Source of the DNA: Agarophyton chilense
Lineage: Eukaryota; Rhodophyta; Florideophyceae; Gracilariales; Gracilariaceae
DNA: 64,000 nucleotides
Direction of reading: 5' to 3'
NCBI GenBank assembly: GCA_030374765.1
Contig: JARGXX010000115.1
Coordinates: 434,001 to 498,000, forward strand
Shown: one piece after another, positions 22,361 through 31,315 of the stretch
Numbering within the stretch: the stretch's first letter is position 1
Layout of the letters: every line of letters starts with the position of its first letter
Translations under genes and position numbers: made by a program
Notes under the pieces: model-generated
Told to the model about the DNA's origin: nothing
What the model saw: the letters and a program-made list of their open reading frames with translations, nothing else
Databases searched by the model: none

Positions 22361-22522
22361 TTCCACTGCTTGCCATATGATAAGGGCAAAAAACGGATGT
22401 GACTTAAACTCGCGTTAGACCTTTCCCAAAACACATTTCCTGCATCCTTGCGACGCACCCAACTTCTGGTTTCATGGTTCTTTGTTTCGAGTTTCATTCG
22501 TCTTGTCTCCTGATACATTGCA

Positions 22523-23602
22523 ATGGTGATAATCGCACTACCGTCTCCACTTGTCAGCGTGATTCTATCGGTGATAAACTGCTTTGCTGAATTCTCTTTG
22601 CTGAGCTCCGCGAAAGCACTCAATTCAGTCTTTGAACTTTTCCAACTTCGTCGCCGCAATCTTCTTCGTATTAAAAGCCATGTACGCCGCATCACAATTT
22701 TGGAGTTTCTCTTTCTTCTACTCTTCATTGTTCTCGAAGTCCTGGTTTCGTTTTATTCATTTCCAGCGCGATCAACTCGCAATGGGACAGCTCCATGCGT
22801 ATCTGTGCGAACAAGCATTGGAACTGGATCGGAAAAGGTGAAGAGCCCCACAACCCAAGCCCAACATATTATGATTTCCTGCTCTCACATTGAAGGGGAT
22901 TCTATTTTTTTTCGCCTAGGCAACTACAGTTTGAGCTCGGAGAACAAGCCGGTAAACTGCAGTGACACGCCGGCTTTCAAGTTCAAGACCAATGGGGAAG
23001 ATAAGAGGCTAATGAAAACGAACGGAAGCAAAATATCATGTGTATTCAGAGAAAATGAAGAGCATTGCTTTGCAGCAAAGAAAGAGGAAAACATTTTGTG
23101 GCTAACACATTCCACATATAAGAGTTCTCTTGAGCAGGACGAGCAGTATTTCTTCGCTACTGAGGTCTTCTTTCCTATTGATGAGGACTTAGAATTGTTG
23201 TCCAGAAGGCGAGCAGATATATGGTGGGACGAAACAGTGTATTTTCGTGTAGAAGTGCTATTGGACTTTGTCGAAGGGGCATGTGTGTTCAGATATCCGG
23301 GAAAACAAGCAACAGAGATTGCCACTCCCATCGCTGTGATTCTATTGGGGGTCTGGACGTTTTCGCTTGCTTCCCTCATTGTGAGCTCACCGACTGTTTT
23401 CTGTGGATTCTATAGAGTGAGCGATATAAGTCACCTGGCCGCGCGAACAACTCGGCTTTCCAATGATGAATTGTACCCCATACCTGACCCTGTTATCCAT
23501 ATCAGGCGTGTCGGAGAGCTGCCTGAGCAATTTGTTATGACAAACCTGAGAAATCTAAGCAGTTTACGTGACTCCGATAACGATAGTATTAATGAAGAAT
23601 GA
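22523..23602 (+). CDS. multi-pass membrane protein (paralogue)
   Basis: 359-residue intact ORF; an in-frame TGA twelve bases upstream makes this the first usable ATG. Hydrophobic segments lie at about residues 2-28 (LPSPLVSVILSVINCFAEF) and 57-78 (ITILEFLFLLLFIVLEVLV). A probable extracytoplasmic domain of about 190 residues with several Cys and N-x-S/T sites follows. A C-terminal segment (IAVILLGVWTFSLASLIV) precedes a tail with DISHLAARTTRLS. The layout matches the gene at 18641-20016: spacing of the first two segments, a Pro-Cys after the second, and the tail motif DISH versus DMSNPMH. I infer a paralogous family of surface proteins. Function unknown. Confidence 0.7.
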   Translation: MVIIALPSPLVSVILSVINCFAEFSLLSSAKALNSVFELFQLRRRNLLRIKSHVRRITILEFLFLLLFIVLEVLVSFYSFPARSTRNGTAPCVSVRTSIGTGSEKVKSPTTQAQHIMISCSHIEGDSIFFRLGNYSLSSENKPVNCSDTPAFKFKTNGEDKRLMKTNGSKISCVFRENEEHCFAAKKEENILWLTHSTYKSSLEQDEQYFFATEVFFPIDEDLELLSRRRADIWWDETVYFRVEVLLDFVEGACVFRYPGKQATEIATPIAVILLGVWTFSLASLIVSSPTVFCGFYRVSDISHLAARTTRLSNDELYPIPDPVIHIRRVGELPEQFVMTNLRNLSSLRDSDNDSINEE

Positions 23603-23877
23603 AAAGTTTGCTGTGAAAATCTTTCTACGCCGCCATTAGTCCTGTCTCAATCGCAAACAAGCTAGAGTGGTATGCTTTTGATGGGCAATAATGTTAAATT
23701 GTGAAAAAGCAGCAAGTCAAAAAAAAACAGCTCCCACAGCCACGCACGCATATCAACACCTGCGCCGTGTGAACCAGTGGGCTAGAGCCCGCTTGAGAAA
23801 ACATGACTTGTATACGTTATCAGCGTGAGAGATCGGGTGATACCATGTTTGTCTCCCATTGAGGGTCAGACGTGCAG

Positions 23878-23919
23878 ATATCAGATATCGGCCCTTACGG
23901 AAGTGAAGATATCTGATAT
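23878..23919. repeat. perfect 12-bp inverted repeat
   Basis: ATATCAGATATC (23878-23889) pairs with GATATCTGATAT (23908-23919) around an 18-base loop, about 275 bases past the membrane protein stop. Confidence 0.75.
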
Positions 23920-24227
23920 TGTATTATCAAACAAGACATAAGCTGGCGTTTCAGACGTGCATCGTTGTGCCAAACTCAAGGCTTGCGTCATAGACGCGCC
24001 GCACCGGCCCCAACAGTGAGGACAATGAGTGCGGCCGTGGCAACGGGAGAGATCACCTACAAAAAGAATACCTGTGTTCGTGCGTTGAAGGTGGCACTGT
24101 TCGTCTCACAAGCGCCACCGAAATTCCCAGTTGGCAGCAGCTCCTACTTGCTTCTCGCTTGCAAGCAACATCTGCTGTTGGCGGCGTGATCCGAAACAAC
24201 ACGACGTAAGCGACGTCAAAAAACCGG

Positions 24228-24313
24228 CCAATGAGATGGCGAGGCGCAGCATGTACACCCTCCAATTCCCTAAAGTCACTTTCACAGCCAATCAAACGGT
24301 GAGGCGCAACACT
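24228..24313 (+). repeat. two CCAAT-containing near-repeats 60 bp apart
   Basis: CCAATGAGATGGCGAGGCGC and CCAATCAAACGGTGAGGCGC occur at 24228 and 24288. They may be upstream promoter elements of an unidentified gene or part of an unrecognised repeat. Confidence 0.4.
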
Positions 24314-24559
24314 GAAGAGCTTGGAGCCAATAAAAGCAACACACGTCAACCAAATGCGCGTCGCGATATTTTCCGAAAATGCCCAGCGTGGACACGAGGA
24401 ATACGTCATACGCAGTTGCCGTCTAGTCCAAACCTCTCGCTTTGTTTGCGAGTTTCCGCGATTCACATGCCACATGCGTCTCAGTGTCCACAGCGTTACT
24501 TAACCAGTCGAAATAGTTGCTAAGGACGGATGCCGCGCGCTACCAATCACACCGACTCT

Positions 24560-27070
24560 ACTTAGTCAATAGGAAGAGCTCCGCTGTGATGCAAAAGTCT
24601 CAATGCTTGCGATAGAAGACTCTCAGTCCTAGTCAATGGGTCGGCCAAGTTCGTTATACCGTGCACCTACACCATACGATCGATGTTGTGAGTCTCAAAT
24701 TTGTACCGTATTACGCTACATCTACCGGAATAGAGTAGTCCAGTTGTGAATGTGGACAAGGATGTATAAAGGTCCTAAGAGTCAACAACCACATTGTGAG
24801 TTACTGGTATATCCAGTCTCTTCTGAAACTCTTTCAAAAAAACCTTTCTTTCATCAATTCCTTCACCAGCCGCCAGTATTTCGGAAGATGGGGTCGATTC
24901 CACAGGGCGACGTGACTTATGAGAGCTCTAAGACAAAGGAAGAAACACAGATCCCTTCAAAAAGACTCCAATAAATAGTCCAGCAACAACACCCAGCTGG
25001 CCGAAGTCTTCTCGTCTCTCGGCATCAGCAAAAACTAAAACAGAAACATCATTGGATCCGCTATCAACCGGTCAGCAATATTAAATGCAGGTACCCTTCT
25101 TCTTGAAATCCTTGAGTATGTTGATCTGGGAACTGATTTAGCAGGGTTTGCAGTTCAACCCTTATATAGATTCGAGACCGTCAAGAGTCTACTGAGTAAA
25201 AGAAAAACGAAAACCATCTTTTCAACATTTCCAATAACATCCCTTGGTCCAGCGAACTGCACATCCTCAACAACTTTGACGGCCATTATTGAAATCTTTT
25301 CATTTTCCACTCTGTAGAACAACTGGGGGACATGAATGAGTTGGCAGAAGCCAATGGATGGCAAAAGGTGGTCACTGAGCCATTTAGCGGAAGCATTCAC
25401 GACACCATAGGTCGCAGCACGCAACAACAAATAAAAGTGAGAACAAGAACCACACTCTCGTGGTGGATCCATATACACGTTCCTCTATGCATCTATTGTC
25501 TGCAAAATGCTTTTGAAGTCAATCTTCGCGATAGTCTAATTACAGATCACTTCGAGTGATAAAAGAACAGAAATATCTACGGATGGACATGTAGCTGAGT
25601 CCGTTTTCAGATGCTCTGTGTCCTTATCTTCATTCTCGTGTGGAACAACACGGGCTTTTAGCATCAGCGAAGTATCATCACAGCTCTTGACTTAGTAAAA
25701 TACATGACTGGTGATAAGATTTGCATCAGTTGGGACCTTGGTCACTGGTACCTCTCGAACCGTTTTTTTAAAGGCCTATTCTTCTACTGCGTACGCGTTC
25801 TGTATGAGAAAAGGGGGTAGCCCTTGAGCCTGGTACTGCATGAATTCCTTGGTGCCAAACGCATCAACATACTTTTGAAGGGTTTCCTTCTCGATACTGG
25901 TCAGTTCCTAACCCGGTGATAGTGAATCTTCGTTCGCTGACACTGCGCCAGCGACATCTTGCTGGTCTGTGTCGTTGGTAGACAGACTGGAAAACGCCAT
26001 ACTTCATCCCGGATCGTAAGAGATTCTCTTTGCCCGTCTTCATACTTCAAAGAATACTTCTCGGATCGCGGAGCATGTCGTTCTACGGTTCAACGATAGT
26101 ACTGATCGTCGATGGGCCAGTACACTTTAATGATGTCTCCTACCTCAGATAGAACAGACGCATGTTCTTTCTGCACTTCCACAAAAAGGCCATTTGCTTC
26201 ATCCATAGATGAATCGGAACAGAACTCTGCGAATTCGTGAAAATGAGGTTCAGTAGATCGTTTGCCTGAGTCGTCAGAGTGAAACTCTGTCATTGACAAG
26301 AACACAGAATGGTCAAGGTCATCGATAACATCATGCAAAACAGCTGCAAGTGCATCATTACCCACGGCAGGACGGACATCTTCGATTGCGGCTAAAATCG
26401 TTTTATTGTTAGCATCTGGTACCGTTACTGTTCGACTCTGGTGGTCATATGCAACCACAGGGCTTGGCTGTGGTCCATTTTTCCCGCTTTTCATGAGAAA
26501 TGCTTCACATACAATTGAACATTGTAACGGACAGAAATCGGAACTTCTTGAACAGATTTTAAGCGCATAATGAAAGTGAATTTGCGCCTAGCGAGTAATG
26601 TCTCGTGGGCCTTGATAACTTCTTCCAGAACGGCAGAGGACAAATTGTTATTGACTGGTCGGGTGTAGCCTCTGGTAAGTTCTTGAGCAGAAAGAACGTC
26701 ATTGCCATATAGATCATCCGAAATACGAAGTGCTTGCTGTGTAAACAGTTGTACATGAGCAGACTCATCTCGACGATGACGCTGCTTTGCGGCATAGAAA
26801 AATATCCCTGATAACTGTGTGCTTTGACTCTAGCACACTCTTATTGTGGCCACGGGGTGGAATTAGTCGTGCTTCAATGTCATTCATAGCCAGGTAGTTA
26901 ACAAAGATTGAGTTGTCGAAGACTGGATCAAACAGGACTGATTGCGGAGTCCAGAATGGCGTAATCCAGTTCGAGTCGAAAGCACAAATTGCGATCTTTA
27001 TTAAAGTGTCAGGTACTGGTGTTATGAATGATATTTAACCGAAAGTGATATGCGCGAGAGAATAGATATT
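24560..27070 (-). pseudogene. copia-type element, integrase-to-RNase H remnant
   Basis: Minus-strand 3' part of the same copia lineage as 60087-62606. In order: integrase core end (TPFWTPQSVLFDPVF, then PPRGHNKSVLESKH, about 27000-26830), a linker, a Tudor/SH3-like patch (VGDIIKVYWPIDDQYY, about 26130), RT (YLLLRAATYGVVNASAKW at 25430, catalytic box VKVVEDVQF near 25265 with Asp changed to Glu), RNase H (FADAERREDFGQL, SSHKSRRPVEST), and a tail with IRYKFETHNI and LADPLTRTES near 24640. Frameshifts and stops throughout. It faces away from the copy starting at 27243. Confidence 0.78.
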
Positions 27071-27242
27071 ACATTGCAACCGCTAAGGTCTATTTAGTTA
27101 TATTACTTGGCAGTAGTCAAACATGCATGTAAACATGACACGATGCTACAAGAAGTCATCCGAAAAACGACGCCATGGAGACTTCCCGAATGAGCTTGTT
27201 TCAGACCATTCCATAGTGCCCTAATATTGTTCATACTTAGTT
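27071..27242. other. junction between two copia-type fragments
   Basis: Lies between the minus fragment and the plus fragment. The bases just before 27243 should be the LTR end of the plus copy, since gag in this lineage starts immediately after the LTR. No intact LTR can be delimited. Confidence 0.35.
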
Positions 27243-29207
27243 ATGGGCCCAGCACCCAGTTCTTCCGCAACAACCCCCAGTCGTCCAAGGTTCTCATGGG
27301 ACCTCAAAAATGTCCTCTGCACAGAAGGCAAGGGCAATCAAGAAGACTACACCAATTCTGTTGCTCTATAGACCTCGTTCAACAATCGACTAAATGATTC
27401 GCACTCCAACGAGATTCCTGCCGCGTTAAGAGGATTCATGTTGAAATCCCGGCTATATGGCGGAGCAAGAGACATCTGTTCAGCTATTACCGAATCTGAC
27501 ATCGTTACAGACACTGGAGCAGAAGCCATAGTGAAGGTTATCTACAAAAGAGGTGCTCTTGCAGTCGTGAGTGATGTATACGCAAATTTCATTGGGTTTC
27601 TCTCGGTTAAGTGAGCCTCGAATCCTTCAAAATTGTCGAACTACGATTTGATGCACAAGCATCTAAGTTCAATTCTAAATCTGGATCGGCTCAACTTTCA
27701 ACTTCCAGGAGCATTAAATGCGTCTATGCTGTTGGCAAACTCAGGTGCCAAAAATGGCCAGCGCGTGTCTTTCATTGCCGCTGCGTCAACAGACAGCACA
27801 CTGACTCCAGATGCCACCACGATTGAATTCCTGAATACTGCAATGTATGAGAAAATTGCGTCCATCTTGAGGCAGTATGACGAAGTTCACAACAGCCACC
27901 AGTCAAGCTCACCGAAGACGGACTCGATGTACGCAAGCTCCGCTAGACTTACGCCCTGGGACCAAAATGGTCGTGACAAAACTCGCCCCAAAAGACAGTC
28001 ACCCACCATGAAATGCCCGTGCGATACTTGCGGCAAGTACGGACACCGGAAACGCAACCAAAACCTTGATGGGTCAATACCCTCTCATGTGAAGTGCCTT
28101 GCTGTCCCGGCATTACAGCCGCAAGGTCGCTCGAACAATCCCTCGAGTGTGACCCCTCAGAAGACCGTCTCGTTCAACTCAGCCATACTGTTTGGGTCAA
28201 ACGGAAACCTTCAAATATCTAGCGTTCCGGAAACGCTTGGCCCCTTCGTCGGCAATGGCGCACCCTAATTTTCTATCGGTCAGGTTGAGATACGGTTGCT
28301 TGCAGATGAACTTCGCCTAACTGCAGATATTAAACTCGACAGCATTTCTGAGTCACTGGGAGGATATGATAAGTGGCAATATGGCATCGGAATGCATGCC
28401 AGTCCAGCAAGAAGTATTATTGGCTCGATAGTCCAGACGGCTCCATCAGAAAATGGCGCACGCACCTTGTATTCGAAGGTTATTCTCAATGGGTGATCGG
28501 TCGAAACGTTACCCGCAAAGCCAACATAGTTCACATCGGAAGCATTGCACTGTTCATCAATCATATCAGTGAACCTGACTCGCTGTCGATCATCGATACA
28601 GGTTTTCTCAGCTACATACCAGTCAAACAGTTCACTCGGTCTACTCAATATCTCGGATCTTCCTTATTCTGCATGTCAGCGGTAACATTGGATATGTCCC
28701 CATGATCAGATATCAAGGCAACGGTAGATAGAGTCCTTAAGCCCGTATGCGGCCATGCCAGTTATACCGACTTCGAGTTCCTTCTGGACAGAAACGGGCT
28801 CTGGAAAGAAATAGTAGCCAAGTATGTTGCGCAGCTCGTGCATAGCTGTCATGCATGTCGCTCTACAGCGATACCACCCCCAACCCGGAAAGTCTTCGTA
28901 AACTCACTCTTGGAGTCATTAAACGAAGTGCTATGCGTAGATCACATGTACCTGAAACAAATGTTTCTTATGCACTGCATGGACCTAGTCCCACCGTTTT
29001 CGGCAGCTTTCGTTGTTTCGACCACAGCACTGAACGAAGCCGTGATTGGGCTCGAAGCTTGTTGGGTATCGGCGTTTTGGAATCCTGACACCATTCGAGG
29101 CGACCAAGCCTTCATGGTAGGTGACATGAGGTCCTACTGTGACGCCCTGGGCTTCACTTTGCACCGGATTCGACCCCGTACTGGCCGCCTACAAGGCCGT
29201 GTGGATG
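27243..29207 (+). pseudogene. copia-type element, gag-protease-integrase remnant
   Basis: Starts with the same MGPxP opening as the intact element at 62606 and aligns through RPRFSWDL, PAALRGFMLKSRLYG and the capsid region. TAG at about 27370 replaces a Trp codon and TGA occurs at 27612. The zinc knuckle is CDTCGKYGHRKR with the last ligand missing. The protease-like motif VGNGAPY lies at 28250. Integrase HHCC (CGHASYTDFEFLL) and part of the core follow to about 29170. It is cut off at 29208 by sequence of a gypsy element. Confidence 0.75.
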
Positions 29208-29405
29208 TTGATCGCGGACGCTGACGGAAGGACGGCGTGGACTGTCTACGGATCGCAAAACACGCAAGGGATAACAGACACCGAAATCCCTCAGAACTTC
29301 TCTGGGGATGCCCGCCCACCGCCGTCGCACTTTTGCCGTCGGCGGGGGCTTTTGTTTACTCTTACTTTGCCTCTGTTCTGGCAGTTCGATTGTACTGTAC
29401 TGTTG
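29208..29405 (-). repeat. gypsy terminal/leader repeat, left copy
   Basis: About 198 bp shared with 42315-42522 and in the same orientation. The right copy overlaps the start of the minus gypsy element's gag frame. Read on the minus strand, the shared block ends in GATCAACA. It may be the 3' LTR of that gypsy, with the intervening 13 kb partly nested insertions. No polypurine or primer site was found to confirm it. Confidence 0.5.
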
Positions 29406-30060
29406 TGACATGTTAGAATCTGCATTGAAAGCTTGTATCAATTGCGCCGCGATGTCATCGTATATGACACATTGACAGGAGCTAATGCAGGTGCAAAGAA
29501 AAGGATACAATCGAATACTATACTGAATGCAAAACGGGGCACGAAAGAGAGCGGACTGCCTAACGAGGGAATGCAACTACAGAAACGAGCACGGCGAAGT
29601 AGTCCACGGACGGGCGGCAAGACGATTGAGGTTTAGTGCAAGAGTACGAGAGCAGAATGCTCACTGACGAAGGAACGCCCGTAAGGGGAGGGGCAACACA
29701 AAGAGAGTGTGGACACGGAGGGCAGCAGGACAGATGGAGATAAGGACGTGTAGGCGGCGTTAGCATTAGAACAATGCAACAGGACTGGAGGCGGCATTAG
29801 CATTAGAACAATTCAACAGGACTGTAGGCGGCATTAGCATTAAAAGCATGCAACGATACCACGGAATTCGAATGCATAGAATAGGGATCGAAGGGACAAG
29901 GGTAATAGAGAGGACAGACCATGAGTATAAAAGGAGAGAAAGAACGAGGGACGAGAGATTAACCGCGCGGAAAAAGGGAGCGTGAGGGACCAGAATAAAG
30001 CGACCCGAAAACGGTGATCTTCCGGCTTGTGCCGAAACTCTTCCACGTAGTAGATACGTC
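29406..30060 (+). promoter_or_regulatory. LTR/leader of plus-strand copia-type element, with TATA box
   Basis: Upstream region of the gag at 30061. It holds three tandem 37-bp units (29750-29857) and TATAAAAG at 29935-29942, some 120 bases before the gag ATG. By analogy with the related element at 62606, where gag follows the LTR directly, much of this is probably the 5' LTR. The 3' LTR is missing, so the ends are unproven. Confidence 0.5.
29750..29857 (+). repeat. three tandem 37-bp units
   Basis: Units begin at 29750, 29787 and 29824 with GTAGGCGGCRTTAGCATTA (first base pair varies). The first two are nearly identical and the third decays at its end. They sit about 80 bases upstream of the TATA box, where an enhancer array would be placed. 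Confidence 0.8.
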
Positions 30061-31287
30061 ATGGCGCTGAAATCCAACGATCTCACAGTTATGGGCCCAG
30101 CCATGACTGTATCTCCGCAGAAACCAACTGACCCACCCCCGTTCGATTCGACTACAGTGAAGTTCAAATGGCGAAACAAGGTGTGCCACTGGGGGCGCAT
30201 CGTCAAACGTATGTCCGACGGAGGCTTCAAATATGCTCGCGCTACCTGGAGCGCGCTTGTAGACACTCTATATCTCGCGGTAGACGATTCAGTTAAACAG
30301 CTACTCGACCATACTATCTTGGAAGGATTCCTGTCCTTGGACCGTAGTGAAGATGATGAAGACTCGAGCAAGATGATCGAGAAGATGCTCAACATCGTGG
30401 CGGAGGACACCCCCACCGAAAATGTGAAGAGGCTAGTGATGATGATGAAGAATATCCACCAATGCACCAGAGCTGCTACAGAGACGCCCATTGAGTACGC
30501 ACGCAGGTTTCAAGGACTGGCAAGTATTTACCTTACTCACAGCAACGCCGGAAACTCTACTCAAAACGGACAGTTATTTTCCATGCTGTTAATCGAGAAC
30601 GCACGCCTCCCTGAGGCCACTACGAATCATATAGTTCTAAAGTTGGTCAACGATACCACCCAGCGACCATTTAGCGATCTCAAGGAGAAGATATCCGTGT
30701 CGCAGTTCAGGCTTCGCAAGCTTGACGAGGAGATGAGAGCCATTCGTCAAGGTATTGACACTCCGAGCATGAACATCGAAGACGTTAGGGCTCATCTGTC
30801 ATCAGGGGAAACAATCCTGGAGGCCATATGCAACGATGACCTCAAGCTGAGACAACAGGAAAACCGAATTCATATCACTCTTGATGCGGCCGTCCGAGCG
30901 ATAAGCGAAATAACAGTCAGTACAACTCCGACAACGAAGACTCCATTCATCCCGACGGTTACGACGATGCTCGGCGCTCAGGAGAAGTCGCCGGGCGGAT
31001 TAAAGGATAGAACCAGATTCGCCGAGAGGAAGGCCGTCACGACGTGCAGAGCTTGCGGCCAGCGCGGACATTGGTGGCGTGACCGGCCCAGTTGTACGCA
31101 AGTGATCCTACAGAAGTCATCCAGTAATGCTCTCGTGAAGACGCGTGAACCTCCTCGATTCGACTACCGAAAGAAGAAATTCCCGCGCTACGACACTCCT
31201 GAGGGATCTTCCGACGCCAGAGTTCCCCCTACGCGAGAAAGTACACCAGCGGATATTGCCCCTCAAAATCGTTCTTTTTTTCGTTAG
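30061..31287 (+). CDS. gag of copia-type element
   Basis: 408-residue intact Gag. The capsid-like region has EYARRFQGLASIYL and QLFSMLLIENARLPEATT, which correspond to similarly placed segments in the 62606 element. Near the end is a zinc knuckle of unusual spacing, CRACGQRGHWWRDRPSC (CX2CX4HX7C). The frame ends at the TAG at 31285, just after a T7 run; pol lies in the -1 frame and overlaps. Start chosen at the first ATG after the TATA-containing leader. Confidence 0.8.
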   Translation: MALKSNDLTVMGPAMTVSPQKPTDPPPFDSTTVKFKWRNKVCHWGRIVKRMSDGGFKYARATWSALVDTLYLAVDDSVKQLLDHTILEGFLSLDRSEDDEDSSKMIEKMLNIVAEDTPTENVKRLVMMMKNIHQCTRAATETPIEYARRFQGLASIYLTHSNAGNSTQNGQLFSMLLIENARLPEATTNHIVLKLVNDTTQRPFSDLKEKISVSQFRLRKLDEEMRAIRQGIDTPSMNIEDVRAHLSSGETILEAICNDDLKLRQQENRIHITLDAAVRAISEITVSTTPTTKTPFIPTVTTMLGAQEKSPGGLKDRTRFAERKAVTTCRACGQRGHWWRDRPSCTQVILQKSSSNALVKTREPPRFDYRKKKFPRYDTPEGSSDARVPPTRESTPADIAPQNRSFFR

Positions 31288-31315
31288 TAGGATCTGCGTC
31301 AGCCCCCGCAGATCC
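31275..31315 (+). promoter_or_regulatory. -1 programmed ribosomal frameshift signal
   Basis: T TTT TTT (31275-31281) is in exact phase for a -1 slip from gag (TTT TTT CGT TAG) into pol. The 8-nt spacer 31282-31289 holds the gag stop. A perfect 9-bp stem follows, GGATCTGCG (31290-31298) with CGCAGATCC (31307-31315), closing an 8-nt loop. All parts match the canonical architecture. Confidence 0.85.

Larger units (their letters stand above)
23603..24559. other. intergenic, with hairpin and CCAAT-type repeats
   Basis: No supported gene. A 12-bp perfect inverted repeat (23878-23919) and two CCAAT-containing near-repeats (24228-24253, 24288-24313) are noted separately. Another CCAATAAAAG lies at 24334. 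Confidence 0.35.

Noticed and set aside
22288-22728. 146-codon minus-strand ORF rich in Arg
   Set aside because: Overlaps the start and promoter of the 22523 membrane protein and is explained as its complement.
29766-30491. 241-codon minus-strand ORF with hydrophobic stretches
   Set aside because: Fully overlaps the tandem repeats and the start of a clear gag on the other strand; the hydrophobic pattern follows from the reverse complement of gag codons.
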